Shown: positions 32,537 through 42,158 of the stretch, one piece after another
Numbering within the stretch: the stretch's first letter is position 1
Layout: each line of letters starts with the position of its first letter
Source: Tieghemostelium lacteum
Lineage: Eukaryota; Evosea; Eumycetozoa; Dictyosteliales; Raperosteliaceae
NCBI GenBank assembly: GCA_001606155.1
Contig: LODT01000028.1
Coordinates: 186,001 to 250,000, forward strand
Length of the DNA stretch: 64,000 bases
Reading direction: 5' to 3'
Made by a program: the position numbers and the translations under genes
Notes under the pieces: generated by a model
Told to the model about the DNA's origin: nothing
Database searches by the model: none
What the model saw: only the letters and a program-made list of their open reading frames with translations

Positions 32537-35326
32537 ATGGTGATGAACACTTCTAATACAATGTCATCAAAACCAAAAAGAAATAGTTCCACTTCAAGTC
32601 CCAATAAGACACCTACCAAAACTAGATTACAAAAGAATAACAATGATGATAGTAGTACTAGTAGTTTAGGAGATAGTGAAATTGAAGATGATTCTATAAC
32701 TACAACACCAACAAAATCACCAAAATCAATTAACAACAAAAAATCTCAAAAAAATAAAGAGATTAATGAAACTGTGACAGATGTTATGGAAATTGATAAC
32801 ACCAATACTAATAATAATAATAATAATAGTAGTAGTGGTAATAGTACACCTACAAAATTATTAAAACCGAAATTTACAAAAGAACTTTATAAACAAAAAT
32901 TACAAATTTTAAATCCTGAAAATACTGATCCTTCTGAAATTACAAAGATTTTTGAACAATCACAAGTATGTAAAATATGATATCTAGATTATAAATGATG
33001 AGGTATTGATATATATTATTATAGGAATCAGAGGTTTATTATGAAAGTGATAATAAACCAAATAATAGTTATAAAAAGACAATTACAACAAATAATAATT
33101 CATTAAATGAAGAGAAATTATATACTGAAAGACATGGATATTTGAAATCTAATGAAGAATTATTAAATAGGGCTAGTTATAAAGAGATTGATTTTAATAA
33201 TAGGCCTAGTAATAATGATAGTGATTCAGATTCAGATTCGGATGCTGAGAGTGAATTAGCACCATGGGTAAAACCAACATCTTATATAATCTATCAGGAA
33301 AAGTCGAATGAAGATTTGGATAATGAGGTAGAGTACGATATGGACAGTGAAGATGAACAATGGTTACAGGCATGGAATTCTAAAGGTGGACCACAGTACA
33401 CTGAAGATGATTTTGAATTTATTATTGATAGATTGGAGAAAGAGACTTTTCAGTATAAACAAGATTCTGGAAGTGACATGTTCCCACATTTCAATTCAGA
33501 GGAGGCTGGTGATGTTTGTGCTGTTTGTTTTGATGGTACTTCAGATGACACTAATCAGATTGTATATTGTGATGGTTGTGATATTGCAGTACATCAGGAA
33601 TGTTATAGTATTGTACTGATTCCTGAAGGTCATTGGTTTTGTCAAAAATGTGAATCCTCAGAGAAAGATGTAGTAAAATGTCAATTATGTGGTAAAAAAA
33701 ATGGTGCTTTTAAACAGAGTGTGGATAAAGAGTGGGTTCATTTAGTTTGTATAAATCATATTCCAGAACTCAATGGAATACTTCAAAAGAAGGTTCATTC
33801 ACCTAGAGATCCTATTGGACCATCTGGACTATTGAGTCATATCAACAAACAGAGATACAAATTGAATTGTACAATTTGTAAAGAAAAAGTAGGTTGTTGT
33901 ATACAGTGTCGACAGAGAAATTGTTCAGTTGCATTTCATCCCTATTGCATTAAAGTAAATCAAAAGGCTCGTTATGAAGAGAACCTTACACCTCACATTA
34001 TATTCTGTAATAAACATTTTAAAAATCACAAAGAAGATTCTTCTGATCCTATAGCTAAACTAAAGGATTTAGATTTACCTTCAGATACTCATGAATCTGA
34101 AAAAGATTCTGATAATGATACTGATGATAATGATAATGATGAAGAAGAAGAAGAAGAAGAAGAAGAAGAAGAAAATAGTGATAGTGATTATATAGATGAA
34201 AATGATAATACAGAAGAACCAAAAGAACTAACATCAGATGATGAAATATTAAATATATTACCAAATTCAAAATCTAATAATAATGTAAATAAGAAAAATT
34301 TAAAAGTTTGTGCTAGTAAACCAGCAGCTATAATTAAATTATCACCATCAACACCAACAACAACAACAATATCATCATCACCAAATAAAAAGAAATTAAA
34401 CCAACCTATAAAACCAATAACTCCTGTAAAGTTACCAATTAAGAAGGCAACAATAAGTACACCAACAATAACTAGATCACATAATGATAGTAATAATATA
34501 AATGGTAATGGTAAAACAAAAACTGAAACTGGTATAACAGCTAAAAAGGCAGGATTAATAAGTTTTAAAAGAGCTTGTAAGGTTATTAAATATCCCACAA
34601 AATTTTTAAATGGGGTCTATGATTTCTGGGTAAAAAAAAGAATTTCAAGAAGTGGTTTGGCAATTATAAAGAGATTTCAACCATCTATACTCTATAGTCT
34701 AAGACCTACACTGCAATCACAAGATCCAGGTATAAATACAATGGATAACTATAATCAACTGATTGATATTAGAAAGGATCTAGAGAGAGCCAGAACCATA
34801 TTGGAACTAGTTAGAAAGAGAGAGAAATCTAAGAGAAATTATGTACACAATCTACGTTCATTTATCGATAGTCACATGATGCAAAGTCACTATCTACACA
34901 CTCAGATTATAAATATACTGTCAGAGGTTGAAACCTTTGAACCATTTGCACAACCTGTTACCGAAGATCAGGCTGTAAACTATTTTAAAATCATTAAAGA
35001 ACCAATGTCATTCAGTTTGATTGCTCAGAAACTAAAAGTCTACAGTTACGAAAGTGATGATCAATTCTGGTCTGATCTATTACTAATCTCACAAAATGCC
35101 AAATTTTACAATGGTTCCAAAACCAATATCTATAAATCGGCTGTGGTTTTGGAAAAGCTCAGTGGTCATTTAGAAAATGATCTACCTGAACAATTGACAA
35201 TTAATCAGTTATCATTATTTATAAACAAATTTGTAACTACTGGTTTCATTCCAAAGAAATATTCAACTTCACCTGTAAAATCTCAAACAAAATCTCCTAC
35301 AAAATTAACAACTACAATAACTTCAA

Positions 35327-35362
<36 letters not shown>

Positions 35363-35376
35363 AAACAACTACAACA

Positions 35377-35416
<40 letters not shown>

Positions 35417-35865
35417 GAAATTTACCATTAATTCTAACAAGAGATAAAAAGCATCAAATTGGTAGAAAAGTTTCATTTTCAGATAATATTACAACACATA
35501 ATATAGAGTCAATTAAAAATATATTGGCAAAACAAAATATAACACCACATTCAAAATCAACTGCTGCAAAATTACTGAAAAGTAAAGTACCAACTTCTAC
35601 CACACCCACTACTATAAAAAAGTCTACAGAAAAACCTCTAAGATTAATGCCAACTAGAAATACACCAGTAGTTGAATTATCAAAACCTACTGGTAGATCA
35701 AGAAGACAATCAAAAAAATTAAAGAATAATAATAATAATAATATTAATATTAATAATAATAATAAAAAAGAGGAAGAAGTTGAAGAAGAAGAGGAAGAAG
35801 TAGAAATTGTAGAAGAAAAAGTAAATGAAGAAGAAGAAGAGGAAGAAGAAGAAGAAGAGGAAGAA

Positions 35866-35897
<32 letters not shown>

Positions 35898-36633
35898 GGA
35901 AGAAGAAAATGATGATGGTGAAGAGAAAACTGTAGATAATGAACATATACAATCATCAGTGGTACCCACGAAACCAGTTCCACTATCGTTAAGACTTAGA
36001 AAAAACAAACCACTAGGAGAGGAAACTCTACCACCACCAAAACTAAAAATGAAAAAAAAGAAAAGAAGATCTGAATTTTCACAGTTATTGGATCAACAAA
36101 CTATTCCATCTCTTAAAAAACATCTAAGTAAATCTTTTAAACCAACACGAGTAAATTTGGATAAATTCCATAATGATTTAAAAGAAAATAATTTAACATC
36201 AACAACCCCTACAACTGATATCCAAATGACTGATATCTCAAAAGAAAGTAATATTCAAGAAACTATAAGTAACGGTATAGCAGTGGATTCGAATAAATCT
36301 AATCATGAACCAAATGATATTGAAATGGTAAATAATAATGAAGAAGAAGAGGAAATTGTGCCACCAAAAGAAAGATTCCTTTATGCAATCTCAGAGATGA
36401 GTAATGCAGATGAATCTGGATTCTTTAAAAAGAGAGGAAGAGTTTGTAAATCAAGTGACCCACTGAAACATTTGGATAATATATTTTTTAGAGTTGAAAA
36501 AGAATTCTACAGAACTTGGGATCAATTTTGGCATGATGTTTCAATAATGACCAAAAACACTCCAAGAAAATATGCTAAGTTTTCAAGAAAAGTACAAGCA
36601 AGAGCTGATGAATTAATGGAAACTTTAAAATAA
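32537..36633 (+). CDS. BRPF/NTO1-like chromatin protein: PHD, extended PHD and bromodomain
   Basis: Exons 32537-32965 and 33025-36633 (59-base intron, phase 0) give 1345 residues. Order of domains: Ser/Thr/Asn leader; a PHD finger near residues 303-350 (CAVCFDGTSDDTNQIVYCDG, then HWFCQKC); a zinc knuckle plus extended PHD near 358-475 (CQLCGKKNGAFK, CCIQCRQRNCSVAFHPYC); a bromodomain near 751-850 (FEPFAQPVTEDQAVNYFKII, then QNAKFYNGS). PHD-knuckle-ePHD followed by a bromodomain is the BRPF/NTO1 layout, the scaffold of MYST-family histone acetyltransferase complexes. No PWWP domain was seen. A pure Glu-rich run lies at about 1058-1105. The last 90 residues (FLYAISEMSNADESGFFKKR onward) form a separate globular-looking block that I do not recognise. 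Confidence 0.88.
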
Positions 36634-37128
36634 ATGATTAAAGTTCACATCATTTACCCTTTGCAGCCGACGTTTTTTTGTATAATCAATATATGATATT
36701 GTAATGATTCTTCCATATACATAAAGTACATTATTATTTATTCATTATACTTAGTACTGACACGAAACCAAAAATATCGGGTTTTTTTTTTTACAGGTCT
36801 ACAAAGGGAATTCCCATTTGTAACTAAATCAATGTGTTTGTATTGAGTTGTTTTTCGTAATCTGACATACTGTATTGGAATTTTTTTGAAGGTGGAGTCG
36901 GGAGGAGTAGGAGTTGTAGGTTGTCTGATTTTTGATATATACTAGTATCAAAATCAAGTGGATATGCATTGGTACGTGTTTTGGAGTAAATGGAAATGGA
37001 TTTTCGTTGTTGGTCTGCCAGTCTCTGGTACGTTGTGCTATTGCTTGTATGATTTGTTCTTTTTTATAGTGTTTGATTATTAATGAGTGGTATATACTGT
37101 TCATTCTATCTATTGTTCTTTTCTGCGT

Positions 37129-37258
37129 TTAAAGAAAATGTGTGATGGGGATTCTCGGCATTGTAGGAGAGGCTGTAAGAGATACAGTATTTACAGTTAC
37201 GCTTAAAGGTCTTAAGATGATAGTCATCCATTCCTGACTACCTTTTATGTATACTTTA
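37129..37258 (-). pseudogene. Unidentified gene remnant overlapping direct repeat copy 1
   Basis: On the minus strand this reads KGSQEWMTIILRPLSVTV followed by about 20 more protein-like residues (ASPTMPRIPITHFL at the end) and a stop. Copy 2 of the repeat encodes the same core with Phe for Leu at one place, then diverges. There is no start codon, so this is the 3' end of a broken gene. The family is not recognised. Confidence 0.4.
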
Positions 37259-37307
37259 TATTAATCTATAATGTACTCTTGTGTAACTTGGAAAGGAGCA
37301 TTACAAT
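37183..37307. repeat. Direct repeat, copy 1 (upstream of tRNA-Leu)
   Basis: About 120 bases that recur almost unchanged 349 bases further on. The two copies differ by a few substitutions and a two-base gap. Each has a hairpin TAGTCA-TCCATTCC-TGACTA (here 37221-37240), flanked by AAAGG and CCTTT, which could extend the stem across a bulge. On the minus strand the repeat has coding character (see the remnant at 37129-37258). Confidence 0.85.
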
Positions 37308-37529
37308 AAGATAGACAGTAAAACACTATGATTAATGAATAAATAATGAAGTACTTTATGTATAATTTAGTATATGGAAAATATAGATGAATGAATGTAT
37401 TTTATTAAATTATTATATAAATGATGATTTAGATATTATTATGATTATTGGATATTTGGAATATAATTCAAGTAAAGTCCTTTGATTTACCAAAGTACTT
37501 ATAAGATAGATATCTACAAACATGTAAAG

Positions 37530-37654
37530 TACTAAGTATTAACAGTTACGCTAAAAGGTCTTAAGATGATAGTCATCCATTCCTGACTACCTTTTATGTA
37601 TACTTTATACTAATCTATATTGTACTCTTGTAACTTGGTAAGGAGCATTCTTAC
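37530..37654. repeat. Direct repeat, copy 2 (65 bases before tRNA-Leu)
   Basis: Second copy of the repeat at 37183-37307, in the same orientation. The hairpin arms and loop (37570-37589) are identical to copy 1. It ends about 65 bases before the tRNA-Leu gene. Confidence 0.85.
37532..37607 (-). pseudogene. Second copy of the unidentified remnant
   Basis: Minus-strand reading GSQEWMTIILRPFSVTVNT, nearly identical to the fragment in repeat copy 1, then a stop where the copies diverge. It shows that the repeat is a duplication of part of a coding sequence rather than a simple spacer repeat. Confidence 0.38.
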
Positions 37655-37718
37655 ATTCTTACAAACATGGGAAAATATGGGGTATAAATATTGTGAAAAT
37701 ATATGAAGGAAATATCCA

Positions 37719-37798
37719 ATACTCTTGCCCGAGTTGGTTATGGGGTTGCATTAAGGCTGCAATGTGAAAACGCGAGGGTTCGAGTCCCTCAGAGTACA
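37719..37798 (+). tRNA. tRNA-Leu (anticodon AAG)
   Basis: The sequence folds as a type II tRNA. Acceptor strands ATACTCT and AGAGTAC pair in six of seven positions (first pair A-C). D arm CCCGAGTTGG...GGG; anticodon arm TTGCA-TTAAGGC-TGCAA with anticodon AAG (reads CUU, and UUA-independent Leu codons by inosine wobble); long variable arm with stem GTG/CGC; T arm GAGGG-TTCGAGT-CCCTC. The discriminator base is A, as expected for Leu. No intron. A T run follows within 20 bases (37801 onward) and can serve as the Pol III terminator. Box A and box B promoters are internal. Confidence 0.9.
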
Positions 37799-37801
37799 AA
37801 C

Positions 37802-37820
37802 TTTTTGTTTTTTTTTTAAT
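37802..37820 (+). terminator. T-rich Pol III terminator of tRNA-Leu
   Basis: Runs of five and nine T begin three to ten bases after the mature tRNA end, on the coding strand. Pol III stops at four or more T, so this fits a terminator. Confidence 0.6.
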
Positions 37821-38049
37821 GGAAAAAAAATTTTTGTGGTGGGTGACAAAATCAGATAATACCTCTCAATAAATAAACGTAATTAATACTTTACCGCAGT
37901 ACTAGCGTATTGCTAGTTACACAGGTCCAAAAAAAAAAATGAAAATTTTTATTTTTTAAGATAAATACTTATTGTAATAGTATTGCCTCGGGCCCTACAT
38001 TATCTTGATTTTTGATTGTGAGTTGTGATTGATACATTATCATTCGCTG

Positions 38050-38276
38050 TGTTAGGAAAGTAAGTCAGATTTCTCCCTGTTATTAGATAAGGTTTCGGTG
38101 AATGCATAGACAGGATTTTAGAGATTATGTGGCCTTGGTATAATTTGGCATTTATGTGGACTCATTTGTTTGCTGACAACGTATCTACTTTATTTCTCAA
38201 TTTACAAATAAATATTATTTTGTTTAAGAAGGCAACTGAAGGCTGGGAAATTGCAGAAAGAGTTGGAGATGTTAAA
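38050..38276 (+). pseudogene. Unidentified decayed gene fragment
   Basis: The plus strand is coding-like in one frame, with segments such as VVIDTLSFAVLGK, WPWYNLAFMWTHLFADN and KATEGWEIAERVGDVK ending in a stop at 38274-38276. Trp-rich, non-repetitive composition is unlike chance open frames in this AT-rich DNA. A short intron with borders GTATCT and TTTAAG may separate the last two segments. The fragment is interrupted and has no clear start, so it is probably a remnant. The family is not recognised. Confidence 0.35.
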
Positions 38277-38289
38277 TAACAATGAAATA

Positions 38290-39867
38290 TTATTTTATTG
38301 TAATTGATTGATTTTTTGGATCAATTTTGTTTTTAAGATAAAGATCCTCAATTAGATGAATGGATTTGTGAATGTCGGTAGTAGAGTGTTTAATGATATT
38401 AGAGAGAATATTTACAAGTATTGAATAACAGTCTGAACCTTTTTTAAAATTGGTTTGTAAAATTGGATATTTAATGGTAGACTGTAGATTATCTTGATAG
38501 ATATTATCTAATGGTTCAGGTTGAGCCAAAAATGATTTAAATTCTTGAATTGAATATCTAGAATTTTGATTATTGGTACCAGTACTGTAAGGACTGCTAG
38601 AAGATGGTTTTAATCTCCTACTAAAAGATGTATATTTACTATATAGGCCAGTAGTAAGATAAGATGATGAAGGTAATTGATTCCTATTACGTTTAGGAAT
38701 ATTTACAACATCACTAGTTGAGAGATCCCACATTGTTTTTTTTGATATAAATTTGTTTTTTGGAATGTTCATTAGTAGATGAAATATCCATGTATCCAAT
38801 TGAAATTCTTCCGTATCCTCAGAGATATCTATAGACCTTACAGATTTCCTAGAACCACTAGTTAATTTATCAAATGGTTCCAATAAATTAAATTCAGATT
38901 TTAAAACTACCACTAAAAGACTGCAACATAAAAGTTCTGACTTTTGAGCAGTCATTAATAGTTCATAATTCTCTTTTAGAATTAATTTTGATTTTTGTGA
39001 TTTAAAATAATCAATTGATATTATATTATATAATTGAATACTTAAATTTAATAAATATTCTATTTAAAAAAAGAGTTTTAGTATAAAAAATATTTATAAA
39101 ATTAAAGGTAATAACATACTTGGTAATGATAATTCTGTACAAAATCTTAATAAGATTAATGGAATATTTGGTAATGGTTTAAAATTTAAAAATTTTGATA
39201 AATCTAGAGATATTTTGTATAAGGTTTCATAATTTAATTTAAAATGATGACACCAAGTCATTTTTGGTAGAATACATGGTATTTGACCTTGTTGAATATA
39301 TCTAATCATATCTGATAGAATAATTGGTTCTTTTAACCAAACTAAACTTAGATAACATATTGCCAATGTTATAAATGGATTAGGAGTTCTATTTACAACA
39401 GTTACTAATGTATCTTCAGTTGTATTATTATTATTCTTATTATTATTAAAGGAAGAATCTAAATCATTACTGTTGGTGGTATTTACTGATTCTTTATAAT
39501 CTAAATTATAGATTTTAGTTAGATAACAGTGCCATAGATCACCAGTTACCTGATATAATTGTTCGTTTAAATGTTGATCTTTAATCAATGCTTTAACTTG
39601 TTCTCTCAATAACTGTTGTAATATATAATATCTATTATCTTGATTTATTATTTGAAATGGTGATTTTTCTAATAAACTATTGGGATCTACTACTCTTTTA
39701 AATTCATTTAATCTGTAACCAGATTCAAAAGCATCAACTTCCTGTGAAAAGAATCCAACAACTCTAGTATGACAAATATCACATTCTAAAAAACCATTTT
39801 CATCTTCAGAAAATGACAAACCAGCACATTGTGTACATGGTCTTGTATTTATATTCTTATTTGTCAT
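38290..39867 (-). CDS. taf1b: TAF1B / Rrn7 subunit of the RNA polymerase I core factor
   Basis: Exons 39120-39867 and 38290-39059 (60-base intron, GTATGT...ATAG, phase 1) give 505 residues. The N terminus has the Rrn7-type zinc ribbon CTQCAGLSFSEDENGFLECD with its second Cys pair (CDIC), followed by the family's conserved reader/linker region (VVGFFSQEVD). The middle, TLAICYLSLVWLKEPIILSD onward, matches the first cyclin fold of TAF1B, a TFIIB-like protein. It helps position RNA polymerase I on the rDNA promoter. The second cyclin fold is weaker. An Asn-rich insertion lies near residue 145. A length somewhat below human TAF1B (588) is normal in the family. It is convergent with the tRNA-side remnants. 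Confidence 0.85.
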
Positions 39868-40347
39868 AATTTCATTCGTTTTTTTAGAGTTCCTTTGTTG
39901 TCGAATGAATCTATAAAATTAAAAAAAAAAAAAAAACAATCAATTTTGGAGGATTATCAATTAATAAACCTATAAATTTTTCTATAAAATTAAAAGTAGT
40001 AGTTAATTCAATTTTAATCCTATGTGGAATTTTCATATACTTCCTAAAACAATAAGATTACTTATAATTTGTGAAGCAACAATTAGATATGTTATTGACT
40101 ATCTCGAAGAGGTAGAATTTGGTAGTATACCTTTATATCAAATATATTCAATATATTCTTAAAAAATTATATTTGGGCTTGAACATCTTTAAAATAGTAC
40201 TATTACAATTTAACTTAAAATTTTAGATTTTAGTTTTTAAAATAGTACTATTTTAAATATTTTAAATAAATTTGATAAAATGTAAATTCTTCTCTAAATT
40301 TTATTTTTTATTTTATTTTTTTTCAATTTCACACTTCAATTTTATAA
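39868..40347. other. Divergent promoter spacer
   Basis: About 480 bases between the taf1b start and the next plus-strand gene. AT-rich; the word AAATAGTACTATT occurs twice (near 40191 and 40240), a near-palindromic repeat that might be regulatory. No other feature was seen. Confidence 0.5.
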
Positions 40348-42129
40348 ATGAATGACATACATGACACTCGAGATAATGCAATTCAATTAAATAGTAAAGA
40401 AACACTTGTACATAATAGTAGTAAAAAAGATGAATATAATCTTAAAAAAGATAATAATATAAAAAATATAGATAATATAACAATTGAAAGAGATACAATA
40501 TCCACTTCTTTAAATACAGAAAATCAATTAAACCTTGAAGAAGAAAATGATAGTTATTCTTCAAAAATTAAAGAAAACAAAAAGAATTTAAATGATTTAA
40601 ATGCAAAAAAGAATAAAGAAAATAAAACATTATCAGAGAATAGTCAGTACAATAACAATCATTTCGCCATATTAATATAAATATTAATACTTATTTTTAT
40701 ACATTTGGAATATATATACATATAGGAAATAATTTTAATAAAAAAAATTGTAAATAAAGTGTATTTAACATTGACTTCTTCAATATCAGATGATTTATTG
40801 ACTTCACAAAAAGATAAAATCATTAATGAAGTATTTAAAGATATCTCATCTGAAGTTGATGAACCAGTATTAGAATTTCTAATTAAAAATCAAGATAAAC
40901 CAATAAATGAAGATATAGAACAATATAATATTACTAGTAATCATAATAATAATAGAAATAATGAAATTATAGAAAAAGAAAATTGTACATTTTCACCATT
41001 ACAATCCTCTTCAAAATTATATAAAGATTCAATACCACCATTACAACTAGAATCACAAGAACCAATTAATAATAATAAAAATAATAATAATAGAATATCA
41101 CCAAAAAATGAAAGAATGTATTATCCATATCCATGTTTAGATAATTTAACAGTAAATTCAGTAATATATTATTATCAATTAATTGCACAATATTTTCTAA
41201 ATAATCCAGATCAAGTTGAAGTATTCAGACCGGTATTATATTCACTATGGACTCATAATCAATGGTTTTATCTAATCTATTCATCCATGTTTTATCAATG
41301 GTTACTTCAGTATCGTCTATCATTTATACCACAATTAAATATATTCATTAAAGCCTCTAATAGATTGTTTTGGTATGATACTGATCATCAGACTCGTAAA
41401 TACTATGATGTCTATCAAAAAGTAAAACAAAGGCTTCTAGATAGGTCACTGTGGAAAGGTCTCTATGAGTCCATAGAAGAACTACAAAAATCTCAACAAC
41501 CATCTCCTGATCAGATTCAAAGTGCACTCATTAGAAATAGACGTATATGGGTTGACTTTTTTCATATCATTTCCATTTTTTATTTCTACTATGAAAAATC
41601 AATGGATATGATTAATGAATTTCGTCAGGTTCTTAATCAACAATATGAAGAATACATTTTAGATAGTCCATTGGTACAGCAAAAAGGTTCAGTATTGTCC
41701 ATTGATGATATATTCGTACGTGGTATTATTAGACATTTGTCATTGATTAAACATGAAGAGACTCTCATTCGATATATGGAAAGATGTACTATATTCTCTA
41801 GTTGGAATATTAATCCAACTACCAAAGTCAAGTTACAATCATGTCTCTATTCATTTACTAGACCTGGTGGTCCAACTTATCCTCCTAGACCTGTACGTGT
41901 TAAAAGTAGAGAGGTTCTAGGTAGACTATTTCCAAAAGGTCGTTTCTCAAGATTACTAGTTAATTTATTTTTTCGTCTTTTACATCCATTTTACACTGTA
42001 AATTCAATATTTGATTGGTTCTTTACTGATATCCCAAATACCATTAAATATCATTACAACAAAGTTTTAAATTATTTAAATTTCTTTAGAAATGTTAAAA
42101 AAGATAAAGATAAAAATAAATTAGAATAA
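40348..42129 (+). CDS. Conserved-looking protein of unknown function
   Basis: The gene has a low-complexity first exon (40348 to about 40650, Lys/Asn/Glu-rich) and a main exon starting at an acceptor (ATATAG, 40726) and ending at 42129. The exact donor of exon 1 is unresolved: the obvious GT sites do not give the phase needed by the acceptor, so the exact join is uncertain. From about residue 130 of exon 2 the protein is non-repetitive: WTHNQWFYLIYSSMFYQWLL, many aromatic residues, and a terminal block TRPGGPTYPPRPVRVKSREV followed by a hydrophobic stretch around FFRLLHPFYTVNSIFDWFF. I do not recognise the family. It could be a membrane-associated protein. No enzyme motif is visible. Confidence 0.6.
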
Positions 42130-42158
42130 TGTATAATATAATATAATTTATAAATATT

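Larger units (their letters stand above)
36634..38289. other. Spacer with duplicated remnant, tRNA-Leu and gene fragment
   Basis: About 1.65 kb between convergent protein genes. It contains a pair of near-identical direct repeats (37183-37307 and 37530-37654), a tRNA-Leu gene (37719-37798), a perfect hairpin ACTAGC-GTATT-GCTAGT (37901-37917) and a coding-like plus-strand fragment (38050-38276). Overall it is less AT-rich than other spacers. The neighbourhood of tRNA genes is a known landing zone for dictyostelid retroelements, but no such element is recognisable here. Confidence 0.55.

Noticed and set aside
35454-36008. Long Ser-rich minus-strand frame
   Set aside because: It is the complement of the Glu/Asn-rich coding repeats of the BRPF-like gene.
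36829-37104. 91-codon minus-strand frame downstream of the duplicated remnant
   Set aside because: It begins protein-like but no family was recognised, and it lies out of frame just after the stop of the neighbouring remnant; I could not separate it from chance.
37193-37240. C/D-box snoRNA in the direct repeat (AAGATGA and CTGA words)
   Set aside because: The C-like word misses the key T and the D-like word is only about 15 bases away, too close for a snoRNA.
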